Shown: piece by piece, positions 1 to 7,999 of the stretch | Position numbering within the stretch: the first letter of the stretch is position 1 | Layout: each line of letters starts with the position of its first letter | NCBI GenBank assembly: GCA_003176045.1 | Contig: PSRM01000258.1 | Span: forward strand, 1 to 32,150 | DNA: 32,150 nucleotides | Direction of reading: 5' to 3' | From: Verrucomicrobiota bacterium | GTDB taxonomy: Bacteria; Verrucomicrobiota; Verrucomicrobiia; Limisphaerales; UBA8199 | Made by a program: the position numbers and the translations under genes | The notes under the pieces: model-generated | The model's input: only the letters and a program-made list of their open reading frames with translations | Told to the model about the DNA's origin: nothing | The model's database searches: none

Positions 1-873
1 ATCGTTCCCTCCGAAGTCCTGCTTCGCCCCGGCCAAAGCGTCTCCTTCTCGGCCCGCTCCATAGATGCCAACGGCCTCCCGGTTGAGGACATCAAAGAAA
101 AGCTTAAATGGGCCAGCTTCATTCCTCCAACCGCTCGAGTGAAGTCCACGATGAAGGCTACTTTCAATGCCGAAGGAGTCCTGGTCGCTGACAACGAAAC
201 CAAACCCTCCGCTGGGGCCTTCGAAGCCACTTATGGCGATCTTAAAGGCTACATTCGAGGCCGCGTCCTCGCTTATCTCCCGCTCAAGCAGGATTTCGAA
301 TCCTTCACTCTCACAGAAACCAATTCCGAAGGAACACTATTCGCTTATCCGCCGCTGCCTTGGATCGGCGCCCGATTCAAATTTGAAGTTCGAGATAAAG
401 ACGCTAACAAAGTCCTGGCCAAAACTACCGACAACGGCTTCTTCCGCCGGGCCACGGTCTTCATCGGCGCGCCGACCGCTCGCAACTATACTATCGAAGC
501 CGACGTCATGAGCGATGGCAACCGCCGCAAAATGTCCGAAATCGGCTTGGTAAACCAACGCTATATCATCGTCCTCAAAGGGAACGACCAAAAGCTTGAG
601 ATCAACTCCAACCAGGACCGCCTTCGCGTGGATCAGGATTTCAAATGGCAACCCAAAACCTGGTACCGCCTCAAGGCGCGTGTGGACACAACACCGGACG
701 GCGCCGGCGTTGTTCGCGCCAAAGCCTGGAAGAAGAGCGACCCTGAACCCGACGCCTGGACCCTGGAGGTGCCGCACAAAACCGCCCATCAAAACGGCTC
801 CCCCGGCCTCTTCGGCTTTTCCCCCCAGGATATGGCGGTGTATGTTGATAATATCGAGGTGACGGCGAATTGA
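1..873 (+). CDS. Secreted PQQ/beta-propeller-type protein, C-terminal part only (5' end outside window)
   Basis: The frame is open from the first base and closes with TGA at 871-873, so this is the last 290 codons of a longer gene. The visible GTG at 139 is internal, because the upstream in-frame sequence (IVPSEVLLRPGQSVSF...) is also good coding sequence. The first part looks like an Ig-like segment. The rest resembles the LamG/concanavalin-like C-terminal region found at the end of planctomycete and verrucomicrobial PQQ-binding-like beta-propeller proteins (PLPWIGARFKFEV, ADVMSDGNRRKMSEIG, GSPGLFGFSPQ, YVDNIEVT). The following gene encodes a PQQ beta-propeller protein, which supports this as one member of a secreted pair. 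Substrate and function are unknown. Family assignment comes from recalled motifs, not an alignment. Confidence 0.7.
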   Translation: MVPSEVLLRPGQSVSFSARSIDANGLPVEDIKEKLKWASFIPPTARVKSTMKATFNAEGVLVADNETKPSAGAFEATYGDLKGYIRGRVLAYLPLKQDFESFTLTETNSEGTLFAYPPLPWIGARFKFEVRDKDANKVLAKTTDNGFFRRATVFIGAPTARNYTIEADVMSDGNRRKMSEIGLVNQRYIIVLKGNDQKLEINSNQDRLRVDQDFKWQPKTWYRLKARVDTTPDGAGVVRAKAWKKSDPEPDAWTLEVPHKTAHQNGSPGLFGFSPQDMAVYVDNIEVTAN

Positions 874-889
874 CGGGCAAAAGATTTAA

Positions 890-949
890 CAACAAAGAAA
901 CCAAGGGCACGAAGATGATGAAATCTTTGTTACTTTGTTTCTTTGTTGG
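890..949. repeat. Inverted AACAAAGAAACC / GTTTCTTTGTT repeat
   Basis: The left arm at about 891-902 (AACAAAGAAACC) pairs with GTTTCTTTGTT at about 937-947. It lies 17 bases past the stop of the preceding gene and could act as a weak hairpin terminator. It belongs to the AT-rich dispersed repeat class of this window. Confidence 0.55.
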
Positions 950-978
950 TCACTCTCTATAAAACAGAATTTCTGACA

Positions 979-1067
979 ATGAAGATTAAGATTAAGAGAA
1001 AGATTAAGATTAAGAGATTCCCTCTCTTTGCGCCTTTGCACCTTTGCGCCTTTGCGTTAATGCTTTT
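979..1067 (+). repeat. Two dispersed repeats forming the signal-peptide coding sequence
   Basis: Bases 979-1016 are the reverse complement of the AATCTT/CTTAAT block seen in noncoding DNA at 9135-9166 and 27338-27367. Bases 1024-1063 are the CTTTGCGCCTTTGCG repeat also seen at 17918-17937 and 26787-26807, and inverted at 17811-17830 and 26699-26718. Translated together they give the basic n-region and hydrophobic h-region of the PQQ protein. Confidence 0.8.
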
Positions 1068-2586
1068 GTCCTCCCGCGCCGAAGACTGGCCACAATGGGG
1101 CGGCCGCGCCATGCGCAACATGTATTCCACCGAGAAAGGCCTCCCCGATACCTTCGGCAAGATTGCCTTCAAACCCGGCACCGAAGACGTGGACGCCAAA
1201 GCCGCCAAGAACCTCAAATACGTCGTCAAGCTCGGCTCTCAAAGCTACGGCAACGCCACCGTGGCCGGTGGCAAAATCTTCATCGGCACCAATAACGAAA
1301 ACCCGCGCGACCCCAAGCACGTCGGCGACCGCAGCATCCTGCTTTGCCTGGACGAAAAAACTGGCGAATTCCTGTGGCAACTCGTCGTTCCTAAGCTCGC
1401 CGCCGGCAAGGTTAATGATTGGGAAAATCTGGGCCTTCTTTCCTCACCGACCGTCGAAGGCGACCGCGTCTATCTGGTCACCAGCCGCTGCGAGGTGCTA
1501 TGCCTCAATGCCAATGGGATGAAAAATGGCAACCAAGGGCCCTACAAGGATGAGGCTAAATACTACGTCAAAGACGTCCTGCTCGACCGTGGCAAACCTA
1601 CCGAACACCCGGCCCCGCCCGTGCAACCCGGTCCCAAGGACGCCGATATCATCTGGCGCTATGACATGATTGATGAACTGGGTGTGTATCCACACAATGC
1701 GTCAAATTGTTCTGTGCTCATCGTGGATGACATCATCTATGTCTGCACTTCCAACGGCCAGGACTGGACCCACTCGAACATCCCTTCACCAAACGCGCCC
1801 ACGCTCATTGCATTAAACAAAAAAACCGGCGAGTTCCTCGGCGAAGATGACGCTCACATCAGCCGGCGCATTTTCCACGGCCAATGGAGTTCGCCTTCCC
1901 TTGCTGTCGTAAATGGTCGCAAAGAAATTCTCTTTGGCGGCGGCGACGGCATTTGTTATGCCTTCGATCCCAAGCCGGTCAAGGAAGGTGACGATTTGTT
2001 CCTCAAGACCATCTGGAAATACGATTGCAATCCGCCCGATCGCAAAAAGTTCAAATATCCCGATGCCGAAGGCGCCAGCGAAATCAACTCCACTCCGGTC
2101 TTTTACAAAAACCGCATTTACGTCGCCGTCGGCCAGGACCCGGAACATGGCGAAGGCGTGGGAATTCTTTCCTGCATTGACGCCACCAAAACTGGCGACA
2201 TTACCCAGACGGGCAAGATCTGGTCATTCGACAAAATCCATCGCAGCATTTGCACCGCCTCGATCACGCCCGACGGCCTGCTCTTCATCGGCGATTTCTC
2301 GGGCTACCTCTATTGCCTCGATGCCGACACCGGCAAAGTCCACTGGACCCACGACCTCAAAGCGCACATCTGGGGCTCTACAATGGTCGCCGATGGCAAA
2401 GTGTACATCGGCGATGAAGACGGCGACCTGATGGTCTTCGCCGCCAGCAAAGAAAAGAAGATCCTCAGCGAAACGAACCTGGGCGCCCCCGTCTATTCCA
2501 CTCCCGTAGTTGCCAACGGCGTCCTCTACGTCGCCTCCAACACCCATCTGTTCGCCTTCTCCACGGCCAACACCACCCTTCCGTAG
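979..2586 (+). CDS. Secreted PQQ-binding-like beta-propeller repeat protein
   Basis: The protein has 535 residues from ATG 979. An upstream in-frame TTG at 943 exists, but ATG 979 gives a clean signal peptide: a very basic n-region (KIKIKRKIKIKR), a hydrophobic core, and probable cleavage after SSRA near residue 34, followed by EDWPQWGG, the usual mature start of these proteins. The body holds repeated beta-propeller blades of the form GKIFIGTNN, DRVYLVTS, GKVYIGDEDGDL, GVLYVASN, each followed by ALNKKTGEF or CLDADTGKV type strands. The family is periplasmic or extracellular. Some members are PQQ-dependent dehydrogenases and others are BamB-like scaffolds; no dehydrogenase-specific residues were recognised here. 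The signal-peptide coding sequence is made of two dispersed noncoding repeats (separate entry). The 2587-2776 gap after the gene is repeat DNA. Confidence 0.85.
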   Translation: MKIKIKRKIKIKRFPLFAPLHLCAFALMLLSSRAEDWPQWGGRAMRNMYSTEKGLPDTFGKIAFKPGTEDVDAKAAKNLKYVVKLGSQSYGNATVAGGKIFIGTNNENPRDPKHVGDRSILLCLDEKTGEFLWQLVVPKLAAGKVNDWENLGLLSSPTVEGDRVYLVTSRCEVLCLNANGMKNGNQGPYKDEAKYYVKDVLLDRGKPTEHPAPPVQPGPKDADIIWRYDMIDELGVYPHNASNCSVLIVDDIIYVCTSNGQDWTHSNIPSPNAPTLIALNKKTGEFLGEDDAHISRRIFHGQWSSPSLAVVNGRKEILFGGGDGICYAFDPKPVKEGDDLFLKTIWKYDCNPPDRKKFKYPDAEGASEINSTPVFYKNRIYVAVGQDPEHGEGVGILSCIDATKTGDITQTGKIWSFDKIHRSICTASITPDGLLFIGDFSGYLYCLDADTGKVHWTHDLKAHIWGSTMVADGKVYIGDEDGDLMVFAASKEKKILSETNLGAPVYSTPVVANGVLYVASNTHLFAFSTANTTLP

Positions 2587-2594
2587 TCAGTCCC

Positions 2595-2763
2595 TCTTAA
2601 TCCTAATCTTTCTCTTAGTCTTACTCTGATCGCAGACCACAGACCACAGACCACAAGACCACGGACCACAGACCACTGACCACGGACCACAGGACTACAA
2701 GACCACGGACCACTGACTACGGACTACTGACTACTGACATCCGCGTAATCCGCGTAATCCGCG
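2595..2763. repeat. Tandem repeat tract: AATCTT block, GACCACN heptamers, CCGCGTAAT
   Basis: Bases 2595-2629 are a degenerate copy of the AATCTT block. Bases 2634-2739 hold about 15 units of a heptamer GACCACN/GACTACN with occasional 8-9 base units. Bases 2741-2763 hold the 9-mer CCGCGTAAT twice and a partial third. The tract fills the gap between the PQQ stop and the DUF3311 gene. Confidence 0.9.
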
Positions 2764-2776
2764 GTAAAAATCCACC

Positions 2777-3019
2777 ATGAAAGCCACCTTCCTCACACTC
2801 CTCATCTCCGCCGTCTATCTCGTCCACCAGGACTGCTGGAACTGGAAGATCTCCGACCCGCTCATCTTCGGCTTCCTCCCCATCGGCCTCGCCTACCACG
2901 CCGGCTATTCAATTCTGTGCGCCATCCTCATGGCCATCCTCGTAAAATTTGCCTGGCCCTCCCATCTCGAACGCGCCCAGGACGAACCTCCACCCCAAAA
3001 CCCACCTTCCAATCACTGA
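2777..3019 (+). CDS. DUF3311 small membrane protein, partner of the sodium:solute symporter
   Basis: An 80-residue protein with two hydrophobic segments: residues 4-17 or so, and about 28-57 around PLIFGFLPIGLAYHAGYSI and the following helix. The short central motif DPLIFGFLPIGLAYH is typical of DUF3311. Genes of this family commonly sit directly before a sodium:solute symporter, as here (next gene at 3120), so it is probably a small accessory subunit in the cytoplasmic membrane; its exact role is not established. The C-terminal tail is proline-rich and polar. The gap of 100 bases to the symporter is tandem repeat DNA rather than a tight operon junction. Confidence 0.75.
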   Translation: MKATFLTLLISAVYLVHQDCWNWKISDPLIFGFLPIGLAYHAGYSILCAILMAILVKFAWPSHLERAQDEPPPQNPPSNH

Positions 3020-3029
3020 CTTCCTGTTC

Positions 3030-3097
3030 ATGTAACCATGTAACCATGTAACCATTTAACTTATTTAACCCATTTAACTCATTTAACTCATTTAACC
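3030..3097 (+). repeat. ATGTAACC and CATTTAACT tandem repeats
   Basis: Three units of an 8-mer ATGTAACC (3030-3053) run into five units of a 9-mer ATTTAACNC (3053-3097), ending 23 bases before the symporter start. Related TTTAAC tracts lie before 6191, 6824 and 11214 and at 19196-19242. Confidence 0.9.
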
Positions 3098-3119
3098 TTC
3101 CCCCTTCCCGCATCGCCAC

Positions 3120-4793
3120 ATGATTCCCCTAACGGTTATTTGCTTGTATTTGGTGGCCATCGCCATCATCGGCAGCTTCGCTTTCCGCAGGTCTCAGGCG
3201 AACACCGAGGACTTTTTCCTGGCCAACCGCGGCGTCGGCTCGATGGTTTTCTTCCTGTCTCTTTTCGCCACGAACATGACCGCCTTTGCCATCCTCGGCA
3301 GCTCAGGCCAGGCCTACCGCCAGGGAATCGGCATTTATGGCCTCATGGCATCTTCCTCCTGCTTCCTTATCCCACTAACGATTTTCTTTATCGGCACCCG
3401 CCTCTGGGCCATCGGTAAACGCTTCGGCCACCAAACCCAGGTCGCCTTCTTCCGCGACCGCTGGGAATGTGACGCCATCGGCACACTCATCTTCGTGCTG
3501 ACCGTGGTTATGCTCGTCCCCTACATGATCATCAGCATCATGGGCGGTGGCCGCGTCCTCGCCGACATCAGCAAAGACATGGTTTCTTACCCTCTCGGCT
3601 GTGCCATCGTTGCATTGGTGGTTACAGTGAACGTCTTCTTCGGCGGGATGCGAGGTACTGTCTGGGTGAACATCCTCCAAACCAGCATGTTCCTGATCTT
3701 TGGAGCGATAGCTCTGGCTGTGATTAGCCACAATCTGCCGCTCGGCTTTGGCGAGTACATCCACAAAATCGCGGCGAATCCCAAAACCAAATTCCTTGTT
3801 ACCCGCGAGAGGATGTCCGAAAGCTATTTCTGGAGCTATACCTTCATTCCGCTCTCCTCGATCATGTTCCCGCACATGGCCATCATGTGCTTTGCCGCCC
3901 GCCGCGTCACCGCCTTCAAGCGAACCGTCGTCCTCTACCCACTGGCCATCATGGCAATCTGGCTTCCCTGCATATTCCTCGGCGTCATAGGCGCCTTCCT
4001 CAAGCCCGGCCTTGCGAAACCCGATGGCGTGCTCCTGGTGATGCTAAGCGACTACGCCCCGCCGATTTTGGCCGGCATCCTCGGCGCCGGCATCATCTCC
4101 GCCGTTATGGGCTCCGACACCCACCAAGTCCTTGCCCTCAGCACCATGTTCACCAAAGACCTCTTCGCCCATTACGGCGGCAAAGACAAATATGGCGAAC
4201 GCGGCAGCGTCTATTTCGCTCGTGCGTTTATCCTGATCGTCACGGTCGTCGCCTATATCATCGCGCTCCTCACCCGGGAGACCATTTTCGAGCTAGCCGT
4301 CCGCTTCGCCTTCTCTGGGTTCGCTGCCATGGGCCCCGTCATGATCGCCGCCCTCTTCTGGAAACGCAGCACGAAATACGGCGCGCTTGCTTCCACACTC
4401 TGGGTCGCCGCCTGGCTTGTGCTCACCTGGTACCTTCAAAAAATCTCCGACGTCTCCGCCCCCAAACCCGGCGCCCCTCCGTTCATCATTTTTCCCGAAT
4501 TAGCGAACGTCGGGTTAGGCCACCTCTTCGAGCGCACCTCCGCCAACGTCACCGTCTTCGGCTTCCTCCCCGTCGTCCCGATGGTCCTCGGCTCCGCCGT
4601 CTGTATGATCATTTTCTCCTTGCTCACCCGACCTCCCACTCAGCCAACGATCGAGAAATATTTTTCAAAGCAGACTAGCGAAACTCTTTCAGCCAGGACC
4701 GTTTCGGAGTCCAAAGGGATCGCAGTGGCTTCAAACGAAAGCGCGGGAATGCCGCGCACTCCAAACGCTTCGCGAGGTAGCGGCGCCGTGTGA
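3120..4793 (+). CDS. Sodium:solute symporter (SSS) family transporter
   Basis: A 557-residue polytopic membrane protein with about 13 hydrophobic segments. The N-terminal region (TEDFFLANRGVGSMVFFLSLFA, then FAILGSSGQAYRQGIG) is the classic SSS start, covering TM1-TM2 and the sodium-site region. The central segment GAGIISAVMGSDTHQVLALSTMFTKDL matches the conserved SSS helix with an SD near a sodium site. The substrate cannot be read from sequence; the DUF3311 neighbour suggests a monocarboxylate- or pantothenate-like subgroup. No Shine-Dalgarno precedes ATG 3120. The last 17 or so residues (from SAGMPRTPNASRG) are encoded by a hairpin repeat element, and the TGA stop lies in its loop, so the natural C-terminus was probably altered by repeat insertion. 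Confidence 0.88.
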   Translation: MIPLTVICLYLVAIAIIGSFAFRRSQANTEDFFLANRGVGSMVFFLSLFATNMTAFAILGSSGQAYRQGIGIYGLMASSSCFLIPLTIFFIGTRLWAIGKRFGHQTQVAFFRDRWECDAIGTLIFVLTVVMLVPYMIISIMGGGRVLADISKDMVSYPLGCAIVALVVTVNVFFGGMRGTVWVNILQTSMFLIFGAIALAVISHNLPLGFGEYIHKIAANPKTKFLVTRERMSESYFWSYTFIPLSSIMFPHMAIMCFAARRVTAFKRTVVLYPLAIMAIWLPCIFLGVIGAFLKPGLAKPDGVLLVMLSDYAPPILAGILGAGIISAVMGSDTHQVLALSTMFTKDLFAHYGGKDKYGERGSVYFARAFILIVTVVAYIIALLTRETIFELAVRFAFSGFAAMGPVMIAALFWKRSTKYGALASTLWVAAWLVLTWYLQKISDVSAPKPGAPPFIIFPELANVGLGHLFERTSANVTVFGFLPVVPMVLGSAVCMIIFSLLTRPPTQPTIEKYFSKQTSETLSARTVSESKGIAVASNESAGMPRTPNASRGSGAV

Positions 4794-4835
4794 GTCGCGA
4801 AGCGTTTGGAGTGCGGCGTATCCCGCCGCTTTTCG
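4736..4835. repeat. Inverted pair of TTTGGAGTG-hairpin-CTTT elements
   Basis: A minus-strand copy at 4736-4765 and a plus-strand copy at 4805-4835 face each other. Together they form long arms, 4743-4775 against 4795-4826, with only a few mismatches. Each copy is TTTGGAGTG, a GC hairpin, then CTTT(T)CG. The left copy encodes the symporter C-terminus. The whole unit may also act as a terminator. Confidence 0.9.
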
Positions 4836-4868
4836 TGCGAACGACTCTGATTGATCCCAACTGCAGTG

Positions 4869-4958
4869 ATGACGGACGAACAACTTGTCAAAGTCGTCGC
4901 TGTGGGCTACAAAAAAGGTAGTCGGCTGTTTTTGCACGGCGACCAATTTGAGCTATGA
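4869..4958 (+). CDS. Possible 29-residue ORF translationally coupled to the next gene
   Basis: ATG at 4869 opens a 29-codon frame (MTDEQLVKVVAVGYKKG...) that ends in an ATGA overlap with the next gene's start at 4955. The overlap is typical of coupled genes, and the peptide has normal composition. It could be a leader peptide, a remnant of a longer gene, or chance. No homologue was recognised. Confidence 0.25.
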   Translation: MTDEQLVKVVAVGYKKGSRLFLHGDQFEL

Positions 4959-5209
4959 AGACGATTGAAGTAACGAGACGTTCCAGGCGATTGAGCGAGT
5001 TGCTGGCCAAGGCCCAGCGCGAAAGTCTCATCTTGCGCTCGCCGACAGGGGCAGAATTCATTCTTGCCGAAATCAACGATTTCGACCGTGAAATAGAATT
5101 GCAACGCCACAACCCGGATTTAATGAGATTCCTGGACAGGCGAGGCCGCCAGCTGGCAACTCATTCCGCTGCAGAAATCCGGAAACGTCTCCGGCTCTCC
5201 CCTAGCTGA
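4955..5209 (+). CDS. Orphan antitoxin-like protein (Phd/YefM-type N-terminus)
   Basis: An 84-residue protein. The start, MKTIEVTRRSRRLSELLAKA, followed by ESLILRSPTGAEFILAEIND, resembles the antitoxin fold in which a short strand and helix precede a beta hairpin (compare prevent-host-death family proteins). The second half is helical and charged, as in the toxin-binding tails of such proteins. No toxin gene (PIN, RelE or similar) follows: the next gene starts 80 bases downstream and is an aldehyde dehydrogenase homologue. It may therefore be a solitary antitoxin or a small transcription factor. The assignment is by pattern only. Confidence 0.5.
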   Translation: MKTIEVTRRSRRLSELLAKAQRESLILRSPTGAEFILAEINDFDREIELQRHNPDLMRFLDRRGRQLATHSAAEIRKRLRLSPS

Positions 5210-5289
5210 AAAAGCAATCGGCAATCTCCGACAGATTGCCAAAATAGGGGGTCTTTGCTAGTTTCGTCGCGCCTGTTGAATCGCAACCT

Positions 5290-6162
5290 ATGAGCACCCG
5301 TCTCGACGTTCGCAAAACTTACAAACTTTACATCGGCGGCAACTTCGTCCGCAGCGAGAGCGGACGCTATTTGCCTGCTGTCTCGGCCAGTGGTGACCGC
5401 CTGGACAACATTTGCCATTCAACCCGCAAAGACTTCCGTGACGCGGCCTCCGCAGCCCGAACCGCGTCCTCAGGTTGGGCAAAGAAAACCGCCTACCTGC
5501 GCGGCCAAATTTTGTACCGCGCCGCCGAAATGCTGCAAAACAGGGCAGGGGAGCTCGTAAGGGAGATTGCTCGCTCGACCAGTGTGCCTGAAACTGAGGC
5601 TTCTCAGGAAGTGGATCTCACCATTGATCGCCTCGTCTATTTCGCAGGTTGGACAGATAAATACACCCAGATTTTCGGCAGTGTAAACCCGGTCGCAAGC
5701 TCACATTTCGATTTTACTACCCCCGAACCGACCGGAGTCGTTGTGGTACTCGCACCCGATGAACCATCATTGGTCCCGCTGGTTTCGCTCGTAGCACCTG
5801 TTATTCTAAGCGGCAACGCTGCGATCGTTATTGCCTCAGACAAACACCCTCTCCCCGCAATCACCTTCGCCGAAATCCTCGCCACCAGCGATCTGCCCGG
5901 TGGAGTCGTCAATCTTTTGACCGGAAAGCGCAATGATCTGATCCAGCACATCGCCGGCCATATGGACGTGAACGCAATTGTGGATGCCACCAGCGATGCC
6001 GAAGCCGGCACCAAGTTGCAGTCCGGCACCGCCCAGAACCTTAAGCGCTACGCCCGCCGTTCTCTGAGTTCGGCCGATTGGTCCTCCGAGAAAGCCGAAG
6101 ACCCGTACTGGATCCTGGATACGATCGAATTCAAGACCGCCTGGCACCCGATTGGACTGTGA
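5290..6162 (+). CDS. Short aldehyde dehydrogenase homologue lacking the catalytic region
   Basis: A 290-residue protein with the N-terminal part of an NAD-dependent aldehyde dehydrogenase: YIGGNFVRSESGR at the start, the helical region ending in AGWTDKYTQIFGSVNP, then PTGVVVVLAPDEPSLVPLVSLVAPVILSGNAAIVIAS (Rossmann part) and DLPGGVVNLLTGKR. Full ALDHs are about 480-500 residues. This one stops shortly after the Rossmann domain and has neither the catalytic cysteine nor the following glutamate motif. The DNA after the stop does not continue the family in another frame. It ends in KTAWHPIGL. Short ALDH paralogues paired with a full-length partner are known, but no partner is in this window. It could be a structural or regulatory subunit, or a degraded gene. 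Confidence 0.7.
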   Translation: MSTRLDVRKTYKLYIGGNFVRSESGRYLPAVSASGDRLDNICHSTRKDFRDAASAARTASSGWAKKTAYLRGQILYRAAEMLQNRAGELVREIARSTSVPETEASQEVDLTIDRLVYFAGWTDKYTQIFGSVNPVASSHFDFTTPEPTGVVVVLAPDEPSLVPLVSLVAPVILSGNAAIVIASDKHPLPAITFAEILATSDLPGGVVNLLTGKRNDLIQHIAGHMDVNAIVDATSDAEAGTKLQSGTAQNLKRYARRSLSSADWSSEKAEDPYWILDTIEFKTAWHPIGL

Positions 6163-6167
6163 AAAAG

Positions 6168-6200
6168 GTTAAATGAGTTAAATGAGTTAAATGGTTAAAT
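6168..6200. repeat. TTAAATGAG tandem repeat
   Basis: Three and a half units of the TTTAAC-family repeat in reverse orientation, directly after the ALDH-like stop. The first possible start codon of the next gene (ATG 6191) is part of the repeat. Confidence 0.85.
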
Positions 6201-6688
6201 CGGAAGAAGCAATGGAAGCAAATCAACAATTCAAAACATTTGAGGACTTGGAAACGTACAAAGCGGCTCGTGCTTTCCGCAAAGGTATGTATGCTGTGAG
6301 CAGGCGCTTGCCATCTTTTGAGAAATTTGAGCTGGCAAGCCAGATCCGACGGGCCGCAGTGTCGCTCACCAACAACATCGCCGAAGGCCATGGACGATGG
6401 CACTGGCTCGATCATATAAAGTTCCTTCTTCAGGCACGGGGATCTTTGCAGGAACTTATAGATGATCTGAACACGCGTGAGGACGAATCGTACATCCCCG
6501 CGCCGGAGGTGGCTGAACTCAAACAGCGCGGCTGGCATGTCCTTAGGTTGATCAATGGCTATCTTCGACATCTTCGTGACCGCAAGACGGGAGACTCCTT
6601 TACGCTCCACGACGCACCTACTCCTTATGGAGACACCGATGACGATCTGGAGCCTTGGATTGCAAGTCTCACCTTTGAGCCACGATAG
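6191..6688 (+). CDS. Four-helix bundle protein (23S rRNA intervening-sequence protein family)
   Basis: A 165-residue protein. The core, FEDLETYKAARAF, FELASQIRRAAVSLTNNIAEGHGR and FLLQARGSLQELIDDL, is the signature of the 23S-IVP family (TIGR02436-type). These small proteins form pentameric four-helix bundles. They were first found in insertions within 23S rRNA genes, but many lie elsewhere in genomes; their function is unknown. Here there is no rRNA. The gene sits between two TTTAAC-type repeat tracts. The start may be ATG 6191, inside the repeat, or ATG 6212 (MEANQQFKTFEDLE), which better matches family length. The C-terminal 25 residues after DRKTGDSF are an acidic extension not usual for the family. 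Confidence 0.85.
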   Translation: MVKSEEAMEANQQFKTFEDLETYKAARAFRKGMYAVSRRLPSFEKFELASQIRRAAVSLTNNIAEGHGRWHWLDHIKFLLQARGSLQELIDDLNTREDESYIPAPEVAELKQRGWHVLRLINGYLRHLRDRKTGDSFTLHDAPTPYGDTDDDLEPWIASLTFEPR

Positions 6689-6690
6689 GC

Positions 6691-6812
6691 AATTTAACCA
6701 TTTAACCCTTTTAACCTATTTAACTCTGCTTTTTGATTGCCACTCTCACCTTCGACGTCCGTTGACCATTTAACAATTTAACTCATTTAACTCATTTAAC
6801 TCTTTTAACCCT
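6691..6812. repeat. TTTAAC tandem repeats upstream of mdh
   Basis: Two TTTAAC tracts (6691-6726 and 6767-6812) separated by 40 bases of unique sequence. The second consists of ATTTAACTC units and ends 12 bases before the mdh start codon. No Shine-Dalgarno is present between them. Confidence 0.88.
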
Positions 6813-6823
6813 AACCTCACTAT

Positions 6824-7816
6824 ATGAACGTAGGCCCCCTCAGAGTGGCAGTAACAGGCGCCGCCGGCCAAATCGGCTATGCGCTTCTCTTTCGCATCGC
6901 CTCCGGCGGTATGTTCGGTCCCAAACAGCCGGTCATCCTTCACTTGATCGAAATCGAACCTGCATTGAACGCACTCAATGGCGTCGTGATGGAACTCGAC
7001 GACTGCGCTTTCCCACTTCTAAAAGGCATCGTGCCCACGGCCAATCTCGACGAGGGCTTTCGCGGCGTAAATTGGGCCCTGCTCGTCGGCAGTGTGCCGC
7101 GCAAAGCCGGCATGGAACGCAAGGAACTGCTCGGTATCAACGGCAAAATCTTCATCGGCCAGGGCCAGGCCATCCAGAAGAACGCCTCGCGCGACGTCCG
7201 CGTGCTGGTCGTCGGCAATCCCTGTAACACCAATTGCCTCATCGCCATGAACAATGCCCGCGAAATCCCGCGCGACCGGTTCTTTGCTATGACCCGCCTC
7301 GATGAAAATCGCGCCAAATCGCAACTGGCCCGAAAAGCCGGCGCCGATGTTACAAATGTCAGCAATGTGGCCATCTGGGGCAATCATTCCTCTACCCAGT
7401 ATCCCGACTTCTATAATGCAAAAGTAAACGGCCAACCCGCCACTCAAGTCATCAAGGATGAAAGCTGGCTCAAGGGCGAGTTCATTAGCTCCGTCCAACA
7501 ACGCGGCGCAGCCATCATCAAAGCCCGCGGCGCATCCAGCGCTGCCAGCGCCGCCAATGCCGTAGTGGACACCGTCCGCTCGATACTCGAACCCACGTCA
7601 GGCGGCGATTGGCACAGCGTCGCCCTTTGCTCTGATGGCTCCTATGGCGTCGAGGCAGGCCTCATCAGCTCGTTCCCGGTCCGGAATGTCGGCCAGAAGC
7701 TCGAAGTCGTTCGCGGCGTGCCCGTCAACGAATTCAGCCGCGCCAAAATTGACGCCACCGTAAACGAACTCAAAGAAGAACGCTCTATGGTCGGTGACCT
7801 GCTGCCGAAGGGGTAG
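6824..7816 (+). CDS. mdh: Malate dehydrogenase
   Basis: A 330-residue cytoplasmic NAD(P)-dependent enzyme interconverting malate and oxaloacetate in the TCA cycle. [19 protein letters not shown] at residues 9-27 is the nucleotide-binding loop. [13 protein letters not shown] carries the mobile-loop arginines, [10 protein letters not shown] the cofactor/substrate asparagine, [13 protein letters not shown] the substrate arginine and aspartate, and [13 protein letters not shown] the catalytic histidine. Length and motifs match the cytosolic-type (group 2) malate dehydrogenases. The start ATG 6824 has no Shine-Dalgarno and is preceded by a TTTAAC repeat. An inverted repeat after the stop probably ends the transcript. 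Confidence 0.95.
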   Translation: MNVGPLRVAVTGAAGQIGYALLFRIASGGMFGPKQPVILHLIEIEPALNALNGVVMELDDCAFPLLKGIVPTANLDEGFRGVNWALLVGSVPRKAGMERKELLGINGKIFIGQGQAIQKNASRDVRVLVVGNPCNTNCLIAMNNAREIPRDRFFAMTRLDENRAKSQLARKAGADVTNVSNVAIWGNHSSTQYPDFYNAKVNGQPATQVIKDESWLKGEFISSVQQRGAAIIKARGASSAASAANAVVDTVRSILEPTSGGDWHSVALCSDGSYGVEAGLISSFPVRNVGQKLEVVRGVPVNEFSRAKIDATVNELKEERSMVGDLLPKG

Positions 7817-7828
7817 CGAACGCGAAAC

Positions 7829-7927
7829 CGACAGAAAGATTTGAGGACAGAAAAATTGAAGACAGGAAAATGGGAAGGGAAAATCCCTCTGTCATTATTT
7901 TCCTGTCTTTAATTTTCCTGTCTTAAT
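7829..7927. terminator. Inverted GACAGAAAA/TTTTCCTGTC repeat after mdh
   Basis: GACAGAAA-type units at 7829-7870 (including GAAGACAGGAAAAT) face ATTTTCCTGTCTT units at 7896-7925. The resulting stem would have an AT-rich flank and lies 13 bases past the mdh stop. The same repeat words recur at 15195-15230 and 26718-26778. Terminator function is inferred. Confidence 0.5.
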
Positions 7928-7999
7928 CTGGTTACCGTAATGCGGCTTTAAGCGAATTCCTCGGCTGGCGTTCTGCCCCTACAAGCATTAAGTTGCGCC

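Noticed and set aside
943-978. Start of the PQQ protein at TTG 943
   Set aside because: It adds a non-signal-like N-terminus and uses a repeat-derived leader; ATG 979 gives a normal signal peptide.
2634-2763. CRISPR array
   Set aside because: The repeats are 7-9 bases in direct tandem, with no spacers of constant length and no cas genes nearby.
6191-6688. Evidence of an rRNA operon next to the IVP gene
   Set aside because: No rRNA or tRNA sequence was seen near it; the family often occurs outside rRNA genes.
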